NCBI RefSeq assembly: GCF_037201815.1
Contig: NZ_CP147407.1
Location: 2,922,723 to 2,986,722 of the forward strand
Length of the DNA stretch: 64,000 nt
Reading direction: 5' to 3'
Source of the DNA: Metabacillus sp. FJAT-52054
Lineage (GTDB): Bacteria; Bacillota; Bacilli; Bacillales; Bacillaceae
Shown here: one piece after another, positions 9,613 to 18,659 of the stretch
Layout of the letters: each line of letters begins with the position of its first letter
How positions within the stretch are numbered: the stretch's first letter is position 1
Program-made: the position numbers and the translations under genes
The notes under the pieces: model-generated
Databases searched by the model: none
What the model was told of the DNA's origin: nothing
Seen by the model: only the letters and a program-made list of their open reading frames with translations

Positions 9613-11322
9613 CTATTTGTTTTTCAATTCTTCTAAATCTTCTTCAACAAGCGTTCCAATTTTTTCAAAGGAACCCGGTTCTACATGTTCAATAGCCGTT
9701 GCCGCCTTCTTTAATGAGCTTTCATATTCATAATGCCGGAAGAGATTCTCTGCTTCATGCAGATCTTTTGAAAGCCTTTCATTCCGGCTTCTGAACCGGT
9801 TCCCATACTGGATAATCCTTTCAACATAATATACTTGTTCAATCATATCTTCTGTTTGCTGATGCACTTTAGCAGAAGCAGAGACGGCATCTTCAAGCAG
9901 GATATTGACCGCTACCATATCCAGCGGAATTTCATCCAGCTTCTCAGATACATAAGCGATTGTTCTCTGAGCCTCTTTTAACAGGTCGGAGTAAGCAGCT
10001 GGCAAACCAGGCACATTGCTCTTGCTGATCAATCTTGCAGATTCATTAAGCAAACGCCTTGCCTCTGTTAACTGCTCGCGTGCCAGCAGCTCTTCTTTTC
10101 GAAGGGCATGAAGCATCTCCCGGTACTCGTTATGGTCTTTGCGAACTTCAGATGTTTGTTTTTCAAGCTCCAGCAGTTCTTCTTTCAGAAGGGAATAAGC
10201 AATTTTTTCACTCGCCATTTTATCCTGAATGTGATGGAAGCGCTTTTGAAGCGCCGCTACTTGTTTATCAATGCTGCGCAGTCTGGATGTTTCCTCTTCG
10301 CTTAGATGATAGCTTTTCTTTACCGTGTCCGTTTCTTCCTTTGAAATAAGCTTAGCAGCTGTTAATTCATGAAGTGCTCCCTCTGTCTTCACTGTTTCAG
10401 ATAACACAAAGTGGTGGGCGTGCACTTCCTTTTCAAGAAGATCATACATCGTCTCAATCGATTCATGGATCTCTTGGAGACTTTCGCTGATTCCGTCCAA
10501 TTCAAGTTCGCAAATCTTTTCCTGGAAAATGATGAGCGTCCCGGATATCCGCTCCGCTTCACTTTGAATTTGAATATGTTCAAGAAAATATCCCTGTTCT
10601 GCCATTTCCTTGTATCCATCCGAAATTTCAGCCAGCTGGTTCGGTATTGCACTCTGACAGTCTGCAAGCATGGCAGGGATGAGCTCTATTTTGGCGCATA
10701 GCTCATCCAAAATAACATTCTGTTTTGTAAGGATTTCTCTAGCAGCCAAATAATTGCCTGCGTCTGTCTCTGCTTCAAACCGCTTTAGTTCTTCATACAC
10801 TTCATAAAGCGCTGTCTCGAGCTTTGCATGCGCTCTTCCAAACGTATGACTGTGGGCAAGCAGAGTCTTTTTCGCTTTTTTAAATTTCTCTTTTACATCT
10901 TCAATTTCAATGCTGTTTCTCTCTTCGCTCGTTACAAGCTCATAGATTTCTTCGATGATCTGTTCAATGTTCTGATCGGCTGCCTCAAGCATCCTCTCAA
11001 TATGGGCGAGTACCTCTTTTGATTTCTTGAATCGGTACTTGTCCGCATGGTCTTCTGCATCGAATAGCAGTTCTTCTACTTCTGGAAGCTGGGACGTAAT
11101 GATTTCATCCCATTCCTGTCTCCATTTTTCAAATAACTCTTCCGCTTGTCCAGTCATTTTTAGTTCTTTTACTCTGGACATCTCGTCTGCGAGCGACCGG
11201 TTCATAATTTCAATTTTTCTCGCTTCAAGCCGGTCGACTTCCCGGTATATATTTTTCCTGATAAAATAACCGACTGCGAAAAAGATAACGAGTGCAGCCA
11301 GTAAACCAATAACGACTTCCAT
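9613..11322 (-). CDS. ezrA: Septation ring formation regulator EzrA
   Basis: Membrane-anchored negative regulator of FtsZ ring assembly that also links to PBP1 traffic. The 569-residue product has one N-terminal membrane segment (about residues 3-22) followed by a very long alpha-helical, spectrin-like cytoplasmic part rich in E, K and L. KMTGQAEELFEKWRQEWDEI near residue 60 matches the family N-terminal region. The ORF extends to 11373, but MEVVIGLL at 11322 is the family start and has AAGGGGG 6 nt upstream, so the extra 17 codons are rejected. Confidence 0.95.
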   Translation of the reverse strand: MEVVIGLLAALVIFFAVGYFIRKNIYREVDRLEARKIEIMNRSLADEMSRVKELKMTGQAEELFEKWRQEWDEIITSQLPEVEELLFDAEDHADKYRFKKSKEVLAHIERMLEAADQNIEQIIEEIYELVTSEERNSIEIEDVKEKFKKAKKTLLAHSHTFGRAHAKLETALYEVYEELKRFEAETDAGNYLAAREILTKQNVILDELCAKIELIPAMLADCQSAIPNQLAEISDGYKEMAEQGYFLEHIQIQSEAERISGTLIIFQEKICELELDGISESLQEIHESIETMYDLLEKEVHAHHFVLSETVKTEGALHELTAAKLISKEETDTVKKSYHLSEEETSRLRSIDKQVAALQKRFHHIQDKMASEKIAYSLLKEELLELEKQTSEVRKDHNEYREMLHALRKEELLAREQLTEARRLLNESARLISKSNVPGLPAAYSDLLKEAQRTIAYVSEKLDEIPLDMVAVNILLEDAVSASAKVHQQTEDMIEQVYYVERIIQYGNRFRSRNERLSKDLHEAENLFRHYEYESSLKKAATAIEHVEPGSFEKIGTLVEEDLEELKNK

Positions 11323-11720
11323 AATGGGCCCCCTTGCTGTATATAAGAAAAGCACAAGCTCTGATAGCCCCATGAGCTGCTTGCGGCTTACGTCTGCTCA
11401 AGCGTTCAAAACGGCACGCCGGAAAAAGAATCATGAGACGGCTGGTCCGCTGCTTTATCAGTTTCAAGAATTGTTTATAATAATGCTGTGTCAGTACACA
11501 GACTTTTCTCATTGAAAAAAAAACGGTTTGCCGCTGTCATGTTAGAATCTACTGACTCGTTCCATACCCTTCATTTGTCACATGCACATTCTATGTATAA
11601 CACTTGCAAAAGTTATGTTATTTCAATGTTTTTATGATACCATGTTAACGATATTTTTTGACCAGTTTTTTTAATTTTTTACATGCTATTATCCTGCTTT
11701 ATACCAAGGGGGAAAAGAAT
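11323..11720. other. Intergenic region between ezrA and hisJ
   Basis: About 400 bp, divergent, with no convincing coding frame. It must contain both promoters, but I found no hexamer pair good enough to name. TATGAT-like and TATTAT-like boxes occur around 11630-11700. In-frame TTG and ATG extensions of the flanking genes into this stretch lack ribosome sites. Confidence 0.5.
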
Positions 11721-12545
11721 TTGATAAAAATAGACGGTCATGTCCATACTCCTTTTTGCCCTCACGGCTCCCCGGACAGTCTTAAAAGCTATGCCGAAAG
11801 AGCTATTGAGCTTGGGTTTAAAGAGATTTCATTCACTGAACACGCTCCGCTTCCTGAAGGATTTTCCGATCCTGTACCTGAGAAGGACAGCGCTTTGCCA
11901 ATGGAACAGCTTGAACTCTACATCCATTCCATTCTGGAAATTAAAAAAGCTTACTCGAAGGAAATTAGAATTAATCTGGGGTTTGAAATAGATTATATCG
12001 AGGGCTTTGAAGCAGCCACATCCAAATTCCTGAACAATTATGGAGAAATAATGGACGATTCCATTCTTTCCGTTCATTTTCTGCTGAATAACGGAAACTA
12101 CTACTGCTTGGACTACAGTGAAGAGGGTTTTGCCGAGATATGCCGGGCGGCAGGCTCTGTTGAGGATACCTATAATCTTTATTACCGGACAGTTGAAAAA
12201 TCCATTCTTTCCGATTTGGGCAGCTGGAAGCCTAAACGAATCGGCCATATCACACTCGCTCATAAATTCCAGCTGCTGTTCCCTGCACCCGGTCAGGACT
12301 TGGAACGAATCAGCAGCCTGCTTGATTTAATAAAAGCGGGGGGCTATGAGCTTGATTACAATACGGCGGGCTTGAGAAAAAAACATTGCCAAAATCCCTA
12401 TCCATATAACAGTGCGGCAAGGCTTGCCATCGAAAAGGGCATTCCGCTTGTGTACGGTTCAGATGCCCATATGGCTGAAGATACGGGAGCAGATTATCAA
12501 GCCTTTGAAAGATTGATTACAGGATTGCCTCTTTCTTCGGAGTAA
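11721..12545 (+). CDS. hisJ: Histidinol-phosphatase, PHP type
   Basis: Dephosphorylates histidinol phosphate in histidine synthesis. The 274-residue PHP-domain protein starts with DGHVHTPFCPHGS, which holds the first metal-binding His pair. FTEHAPLP and the C-terminal YGSDAHMAED motif complete the metal site. The start is taken as TTG 11721, preceded by AAGGGGGAAAAGAAT with ideal spacing. The frame stays open back to another TTG at 11658, but that has no ribosome site and encodes an unrelated hydrophobic stretch. Its 3' end overlaps the convergent refZ gene by 29 bp. In B. subtilis hisJ is the stand-alone histidine gene at this locus. Confidence 0.92.
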   Translation: MIKIDGHVHTPFCPHGSPDSLKSYAERAIELGFKEISFTEHAPLPEGFSDPVPEKDSALPMEQLELYIHSILEIKKAYSKEIRINLGFEIDYIEGFEAATSKFLNNYGEIMDDSILSVHFLLNNGNYYCLDYSEEGFAEICRAAGSVEDTYNLYYRTVEKSILSDLGSWKPKRIGHITLAHKFQLLFPAPGQDLERISSLLDLIKAGGYELDYNTAGLRKKHCQNPYPYNSAARLAIEKGIPLVYGSDAHMAEDTGADYQAFERLITGLPLSSE

Positions 12546-13149
12546 GCAATGAAATCATCCAGCTTTCAAGTTCATGGAAATACTGCTTAACAAAGTAATC
12601 TTCATGCGGCTGAAGGTAAAGAACTTCCGCAATATACTGGGGCTGAAGGAAAGGCATTGTCAGCATCCCTTTCAGCTGGACAATAAAATGGCCAATCGGT
12701 ATTTTATTCAGGCTTCCGTCACCCATACCCTCTTCCAGCAATGAAGCCAGTAAAAACTTTTCTTTCAGCATATACGTACTCATCACTTCTCTGATCAGCA
12801 TCGTATCCAATGTAATTTCCCGATATACAAACCGGGTTAATTGACGCCGTTCATGCTGATAGCTTAAAATGTTAAAAACTAAACGGGTCAGCCTGCTCAC
12901 CGGACTTTTATCAAGATCAGCCAGAATGGCCCCGTCCATGGCATTTAAATATCCTTCGTAAAAATCGGAAACAAGATATTCCATCAATCCGGTTTTACCG
13001 TTGAAATAATACGAAATATGAGCAACATTGACGCCTGCTTTCTTGGCAATTGCCCTGACGGAAGTACCAGTGAAACCATTCGTATTAAACAGAGAAATAG
13101 CTGATTGAATGATTTTTTCCTTTGTCAGATTAAAGGTTTCCTGTTTCAT
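12517..13149 (-). CDS. refZ: TetR-like FtsZ regulator RefZ
   Basis: DNA-binding protein that in B. subtilis binds sites near the origin and helps reposition FtsZ at the onset of sporulation. The 210-residue protein has an N-terminal TetR helix-turn-helix (about residues 10-50; GTSVRAIAKKAGVNVAHISYYF, quoted in part) and an all-helical C-terminal domain. The frame opens with GTG at 13158, but AAGGGG is spaced 8 nt before ATG 13149. Synteny with ezrA, hisJ and the GAF reductase supports RefZ rather than a generic TetR repressor. The gene ends inside the 3' end of hisJ. Confidence 0.88.
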   Translation of the reverse strand: MKQETFNLTKEKIIQSAISLFNTNGFTGTSVRAIAKKAGVNVAHISYYFNGKTGLMEYLVSDFYEGYLNAMDGAILADLDKSPVSRLTRLVFNILSYQHERRQLTRFVYREITLDTMLIREVMSTYMLKEKFLLASLLEEGMGDGSLNKIPIGHFIVQLKGMLTMPFLQPQYIAEVLYLQPHEDYFVKQYFHELESWMISLLTPKKEAIL

Positions 13150-13280
13150 CCGGCTCACCCCTTGTATTCTTTCCTACTTCTTTCCATAGAAGAAGGGGGA
13201 ATCCTTTATGATCTTCTCGACAAAGTTCCTTTTGGGGAAGATCCCGTTCGTTATATTTGAATGAAAGAGGGAGATAAATC

Positions 13281-13760
13281 ATGTTTCATGTCGAAAAATA
13301 CTCAAATAACACGAAAGAAAATTATGAGCTTGTTATTAAACAGCTGAAGGCTCTTCTCGAAGGGGAACCGGACCAGATTGCCAATCTGTCTAACGCTTCC
13401 GCATTGCTGAACCAGTTTCTTACAGAGGTTAATTGGGTCGGCTTTTATTTAATGAAAGAAGGAGAACTCGTTCTCGGCCCATTTCAGGGACTGCCCGCTT
13501 GTGTGAGAATTCCTGTTGGCAAAGGGGTCTGCGGAACGGCCGCGGCGTCTGGTGAAACCCAGCTCGTTGAAGACGTACATCAATTTCCCGGCCACATCGC
13601 CTGTGATGGAGCAACCAATTCTGAAATAGTCGTACCTTTAGTAAAAAACGGAGAAGTCATTGGTGTCCTCGATATCGACAGCCCTGTTAAAAACCGGTTT
13701 AATGAGCTGGACAAAGAATATATTGAACTTTTTGCAGAAGCACTGCTGCCGTTTATTTAA
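13281..13760 (+). CDS. Free methionine-(R)-sulfoxide reductase (fRMsr, YtsP type)
   Basis: GAF-domain enzyme that reduces free Met-R-sulfoxide. The 159-residue protein is a single GAF domain with the three family cysteines in place: Cys74 (LPACVRI), Cys84 (GVCGTA) and Cys108 (HIACDG). Residues such as WVGFYL and GVLDIDSP are typical of the fRMsr branch, unlike signalling GAF domains. AGAGGGAG lies before the ATG. B. subtilis YtsP occupies the same site next to dgcP (YtrP). The catalytic set is complete, so activity is expected. Confidence 0.93.
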   Translation: MFHVEKYSNNTKENYELVIKQLKALLEGEPDQIANLSNASALLNQFLTEVNWVGFYLMKEGELVLGPFQGLPACVRIPVGKGVCGTAAASGETQLVEDVHQFPGHIACDGATNSEIVVPLVKNGEVIGVLDIDSPVKNRFNELDKEYIELFAEALLPFI

Positions 13761-13844
13761 CAAATGAGCTCTTGTTTAATTAGGTTCTATAAATAATACC
13801 TGTCCTTGCTAATTGGAGCGGAGGATGAGGTAATACAGCCAGCT

Positions 13845-13882
13845 GAAAAAAGCGCCTGGATTTATGTCCGGGCGCTTTTTTT
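13845..13882. terminator. Terminator downstream of the fRMsr gene, likely bidirectional
   Basis: A-run, AGCGCCTGGA, loop TTTATG, TCCGGGCGCT, T-run (10-bp stem, one G-T pair). Confidence 0.88.
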
Positions 13883-13884
13883 AT

Positions 13885-13974
13885 TTCTGTTATACTTGGC
13901 TGTTGAGTGGCGCTGCAGACGTTCAATCCAATCAACAAGGTGTAAAAAAACCAACCTCATGCGTTAACATTGCC
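13885..13974 (-). repeat. Dispersed repeat family A, core-less copy
   Basis: The minus strand reads GGCAATGTTAACGC, then CACCTTGTTGATTGGATTG, then a short centre, then CAACAGCCAAGTATAACAGA. The ends match the full-length copies at 39191 and 52409, but the GC-rich 100-bp core is absent. It fills the gap between the terminator and the dgcP stop codon. Confidence 0.65.
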
Positions 13975-13976
13975 TA

Positions 13977-15806
13977 TTATTTTTCAGAGTCTGCCTGAAT
14001 GACCACTTGATCCTTGCCATTGCTTTTCGCTTTGTAAAGAGCCCTGTCTGCTCTTAAGAACAGCTGTTTAGGCGTATCCTCCCGGTCCGCTTCCCACCAG
14101 GAAATACCGCAGGATACAGTAATGGAAGGAGATGTGATTTTTCTAACCCGTTCCACAAGGCGGTTTGCAACCGCAATACCTGACTCGATTTCCACCTGCG
14201 GCAGGTAAATTGCGAGTTCTTCTCCGCCCCATCTTGCTCCAACATCATGCTCTCTCACATTGCTTTTAATAATGTTCCCTACTTGAATAAGAACCTCATC
14301 GCCTGTCTGATGACCATAGGTGTCATTGATGTTTTTGAAATTATCAATGTCTATTAACAGAAAGACCCCATTTCTCTCCTGACTCATTGATTGCCGGATC
14401 CGTTCATTTAAATAGTTTCTCGAAAACAGCTTTGTCAGGTTATCCGTCTTAACAAGTGCCTCCAGTTCTTCGCGCAGCATTGAATTTGTCAAGGCAAGTG
14501 TGGAATGGTGAATCAGCGATTGGAGAAGCTTAAAGGTTTCAAATGTAAAATGGTATGGCGTTTCATGTACAGCAATAGCAAAACCTCTGACCTGCTCATT
14601 CTCCATCATCGGAACGGCCATTAGGCATTTGTAAAGCCCTGGCACGTTTTGAGCAGAGAGGTTCCCTATGAAAATACCTTCTTTCTCATTCATAATCTTT
14701 GTCCGAACGAAGGAAAGATAGGACTCTGCTTCGGGAGTAATAAAGAAGCCTGTACTGCCGGGTAAAAGCTGGTAGCTTCCGGACGAATCTTTGTAAAAGA
14801 AACCTGCTTCCTGTGCATTAAAGGAATGGATAATCCGTTCTGAAAGAAATTTCATCGTATCTTTAAGCGGCATGTTTTTATTTAGCTGGTGAGATGTTTC
14901 ATTGATTAGCCTCAGATCCTCTATCACTTTTTTAGACTGCTGATAAAGCTGGGCATTCTCCATCGCGTTTCCAGCCGCATTCGCCAGCATCATAATAAAC
15001 TTAATTTCCGATTCCTTGAGAGGACTTATTTTGTCAGAGATGACCTCGAGCACTCCGTATATTCCCTGTCTCCCTTTGAGAGGAACGAATACATGGATAT
15101 TTTCAGAGGAGGCTCTGTCCATTTTAATGGTCCCCGTTAAAAAAGCTTCCATCGCACAGTCCGTAGAACCTTTTTCATCGAAATATAAATCCTTTGTCGG
15201 CAGTTCAAGTCTGCTGTCATTGTCATGTGAAAGAAATAAATAGAAAATGTAGGAAGAATACATGCTTTGAAGGGCTTCAATAAGTTCAAAAAGAACCTGA
15301 TCCTTATCCATTGAGGAATGGAACCGCTCAGTCAGCTCATAAAGATGAGTATGCTTTCTTGAATTCAACACACTCGTTTCAATCTCTCTGCAATAAAAAA
15401 GAAACTGGCTGCATGCATGGCTTACTTCATTAAGATCATCGGTACCTGTCAATTCAGCTCCAATCATCTCAAGGACCGCAAACCATTCTTTCTGAGGATC
15501 ACCGATCAGCATCCTGCATTGGTCAGTCTTTTTGGAAAAGCCATTCTCAAACAATTCATCCCGGTCTTCCTCTGTAGAAGAAACAGGGGATTGAAAGGAT
15601 GAAGTGCTCGCCGTAAAATAGGGCAGCAATGGAACATTTGCAGAATAATAGCAGTAAATTGCTGCTTGGTCAGCATTAAATACAGATTTCAATTCAGAGG
15701 CTAGCCACCTTGACGCCTTCTCAATGGAATGATCTGTTCTTTCATTATATAAATAGGCAAAAAAACGGCCGTTCAGTGATGCAGCCTTGCTGATGATTTC
15801 TTGCAT
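13977..15806 (-). CDS. dgcP: Diguanylate cyclase DgcP (YtrP), GAF-GAF-GGDEF
   Basis: Makes cyclic di-GMP from GTP. The 609-residue soluble protein has an N-terminal sensor region, two GAF-like modules (roughly 165-300 and 310-440), and a C-terminal GGDEF domain (about 450-600). The active-site motif is GGEEL at 527-531, a permitted variant, and the inhibitory-site RxxD (REHD, 518-521) lies at the usual spacing, so it should be active and product-inhibited. DNFKNINDTYGHQTGD carries the metal and GTP residues. B. subtilis DgcP is in the same position beside rpsD. It is a plausible source of the c-di-GMP read by PelD and the riboswitch in this window. Confidence 0.93.
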   Translation of the reverse strand: MQEIISKAASLNGRFFAYLYNERTDHSIEKASRWLASELKSVFNADQAAIYCYYSANVPLLPYFTASTSSFQSPVSSTEEDRDELFENGFSKKTDQCRMLIGDPQKEWFAVLEMIGAELTGTDDLNEVSHACSQFLFYCREIETSVLNSRKHTHLYELTERFHSSMDKDQVLFELIEALQSMYSSYIFYLFLSHDNDSRLELPTKDLYFDEKGSTDCAMEAFLTGTIKMDRASSENIHVFVPLKGRQGIYGVLEVISDKISPLKESEIKFIMMLANAAGNAMENAQLYQQSKKVIEDLRLINETSHQLNKNMPLKDTMKFLSERIIHSFNAQEAGFFYKDSSGSYQLLPGSTGFFITPEAESYLSFVRTKIMNEKEGIFIGNLSAQNVPGLYKCLMAVPMMENEQVRGFAIAVHETPYHFTFETFKLLQSLIHHSTLALTNSMLREELEALVKTDNLTKLFSRNYLNERIRQSMSQERNGVFLLIDIDNFKNINDTYGHQTGDEVLIQVGNIIKSNVREHDVGARWGGEELAIYLPQVEIESGIAVANRLVERVRKITSPSITVSCGISWWEADREDTPKQLFLRADRALYKAKSNGKDQVVIQADSEK

Positions 15807-15854
15807 GTTTGGACCACCCGTTAAATTCCAAATTAAGTAAATTTTAATGATTTT

Positions 15855-15863
15855 ATTATATCA
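15855..15863 (-). promoter_or_regulatory. Extended -10 promoter of dgcP
   Basis: Minus-strand TGATATAAT is a perfect extended -10 element. No good -35 is present, which is tolerated with TGn. It lies about 50 nt before the start codon. Confidence 0.6.
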
Positions 15864-15922
15864 TAAAACTAGCTCTTTCCATAGATTAACTTTCCCTGAC
15901 AGCCTATCAATTAAACGCACTG

Positions 15923-15951
15923 TTGACATCACCGTCACTACGTCATATAAT
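15923..15951 (+). promoter_or_regulatory. Consensus SigA promoter of rpsD
   Basis: TTGACA, 17-nt spacer, TATAAT: a perfect consensus, fitting a highly expressed ribosomal protein gene. Transcription should begin near 15958. Confidence 0.93.
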
Positions 15952-15957
15952 GTTCTT

Positions 15958-16146
15958 TGTTGTGTAAAATATTGCAGCCTCAGAATCGCATAGATGTCCC
16001 CATTTTGTTCCCGTGCCTGACACGAGGTGCATCGAGTAACTCCCTGCTGCTGGAGCGAGGATGCATGAAAACATAATGGTCATACATGTAAGGTTCGGTC
16101 TGGTTTTTATTTTATACAAAATAAAAACACAAGGAGGAGTCATATA
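15958..16146 (+). promoter_or_regulatory. rpsD mRNA leader (candidate S4 autoregulatory element)
   Basis: A 190-nt untranslated leader between a perfect promoter and the rpsD start. It contains GCATC...GATGC pairing around 16029-16064 and a perfect 11-bp A/T hairpin with an ATAC loop at 16103-16128, just before the AAGGAGGAG ribosome site. In B. subtilis S4 represses its own synthesis through the rpsD leader. The regulatory role here follows from position and that precedent. Confidence 0.65.
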
Positions 16147-16749
16147 ATGTCTCGTTATACTGGCCCTAGCTGGAAACTATCCCGCCGTCTTGGAATCTCT
16201 CTAAGCGGTACAGGTAAAGAATTGGAAAAACGCCCTTACGCTCCTGGACAACACGGTCCTGGACAACGTAAAAAACTTTCTGAGTACGGTCTTCAATTGC
16301 AAGAAAAACAAAAACTTCGTCACATGTACGGAGTAAACGAGCGCCAGTTCCGCAACACGTTCGTTAAAGCTGGAAAAATGAAAGGGATCCTTGGTGAAAG
16401 CTTCATGGCTTTGCTTGAATCCCGCCTTGACAACGTTGTTTACCGTCTTGGTCTTGCGCGCACACGCCGCCAAGCACGCCAATTGGTAAACCACGGTCAC
16501 ATCATGGTTGACAACGGCCGCGTTGACATTCCATCTTTCCAAGTTAAAACTGGTCAAGTTATCACTTTGCGCGAAAAATCCCGCAACCTTGATATCGTGA
16601 AAGAAGCTCTAGAAGTAAACAGCTTCGTTCCAGAATACTTGACTTTTGATGCTGACAAGCTTGAAGGAACTTACACTCGTCTTCCTGAGCGTTCTGAGCT
16701 TCCAGCTGAAATTAACGAATCTCTTATCGTTGAGTTCTACTCTCGTTAA
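16147..16749 (+). CDS. rpsD: 30S ribosomal protein S4
   Basis: Primary 16S rRNA-binding protein of the small subunit. The 200-residue product opens with [15 protein letters not shown] and has the S4 RNA-binding domain around residues 90-155 ([22 protein letters not shown], quoted in part). The lack of an N-terminal Cys cluster marks the zinc-free form common in Bacillus. Codon use is strongly biased to highly expressed types. It is monocistronic with a consensus promoter, a long leader and a terminator. Confidence 0.98.
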   Translation: MSRYTGPSWKLSRRLGISLSGTGKELEKRPYAPGQHGPGQRKKLSEYGLQLQEKQKLRHMYGVNERQFRNTFVKAGKMKGILGESFMALLESRLDNVVYRLGLARTRRQARQLVNHGHIMVDNGRVDIPSFQVKTGQVITLREKSRNLDIVKEALEVNSFVPEYLTFDADKLEGTYTRLPERSELPAEINESLIVEFYSR

Positions 16750-16760
16750 TCGATTTGAAG

Positions 16761-16800
16761 AAAAAACCGCTGAACTTTTGTTCGGTGGTTTTTTTGTTTT
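16761..16800 (+). terminator. Terminator of rpsD
   Basis: ACCGCTGAAC, loop TTTT, GTTCGGTGGT, then TTTTTT; 10-bp stem with two G-T pairs, also flanked by an A-run on the left. Confidence 0.9.
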
Positions 16801-16810
16801 GGTTAATTGT

Positions 16811-16939
16811 TTGCACTGACCCCCAGTGCAGCAACGCGCTGGGGGAACGGGCAAGAAGCGGACGAACCCTTATCCCGCAACGGCTTTCTACTAACGGGGA
16901 CGGAGGTTTAGTGCTTTAGCAGAGCGGGGGTCAGTGCAA
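16811..16939. repeat. MITE-like element with 14-bp perfect terminal inverted repeats
   Basis: TTGCACTGACCCCC at 16811-16824 and its exact complement GGGGGTCAGTGCAA at 16926-16939 bound a 129-bp non-coding unit. Inside is a second hairpin, CCCCCAG...CTGGGGG, at 16820-16845. It is GC-rich compared with its surroundings and has no ORF. It sits between the rpsD and tyrS terminators. No obvious target-site duplication was seen. Confidence 0.6.
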
Positions 16940-16956
16940 GGCCCCCGCAAAAACAG

Positions 16957-16988
16957 AAAAAAGCGCCCAAAACTATGGGCGCTTTTTT
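16957..16988. terminator. Terminator of tyrS
   Basis: AAAAAAGCGCCC, loop AAAACTAT, GGGCGCTTTTTT. Symmetric, so it can work on either strand; it lies 9 nt past the tyrS stop. Confidence 0.9.
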
Positions 16989-16996
16989 ACAACCAA

Positions 16997-18525
<1,529 letters not shown>

Positions 18526-18550
18526 CGTTGCTCAATATTCACATATTGAA

Positions 18551-18580
18551 TTTTTACCACAATACAGGCCATTATGTCAA
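18551..18580 (-). promoter_or_regulatory. Promoter of the tyrS T-box transcript
   Basis: Minus-strand TTGACA (18580-18575), 18-nt spacer, TAAAAA. The -35 is perfect and the -10 is weak. Confidence 0.6.
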
Positions 18581-18623
18581 ATCTGTTTTTACGACAAATG
18601 ATACAAATTTTCAGTTAATTTTG

Positions 18624-18632
18624 TGTTATAAT
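18624..18632 (+). promoter_or_regulatory. Extended -10 promoter of the PBP gene
   Basis: TGTTATAAT, a perfect extended -10, lies 27 nt before the PBP start. No clear -35 box. Confidence 0.6.
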
Positions 18633-18659
18633 ATTTTTGCTTCAAGGGGGAGGATTGGA

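Noticed and set aside
11658..11720. Upstream TTG start for hisJ
   Set aside because: No ribosome site and a non-homologous hydrophobic leader; the TTG at 11721 has ideal spacing to AAGGGGG.
11829..12263. 144-codon minus-strand frame across hisJ
   Set aside because: Shadow of hisJ, whose metal-binding motifs are intact; the antisense product resembles no protein.
16811..16939. Insertion sequence remnant
   Set aside because: No transposase fragment in any frame and no target duplication visible; only the inverted ends support a mobile origin, so it is listed as MITE-like.
18528..18659. N-terminal 44-codon extension of the PBP
   Set aside because: This DNA is the tyrS T-box promoter and the PBP extended -10; a strong ribosome site precedes ATG 18660.
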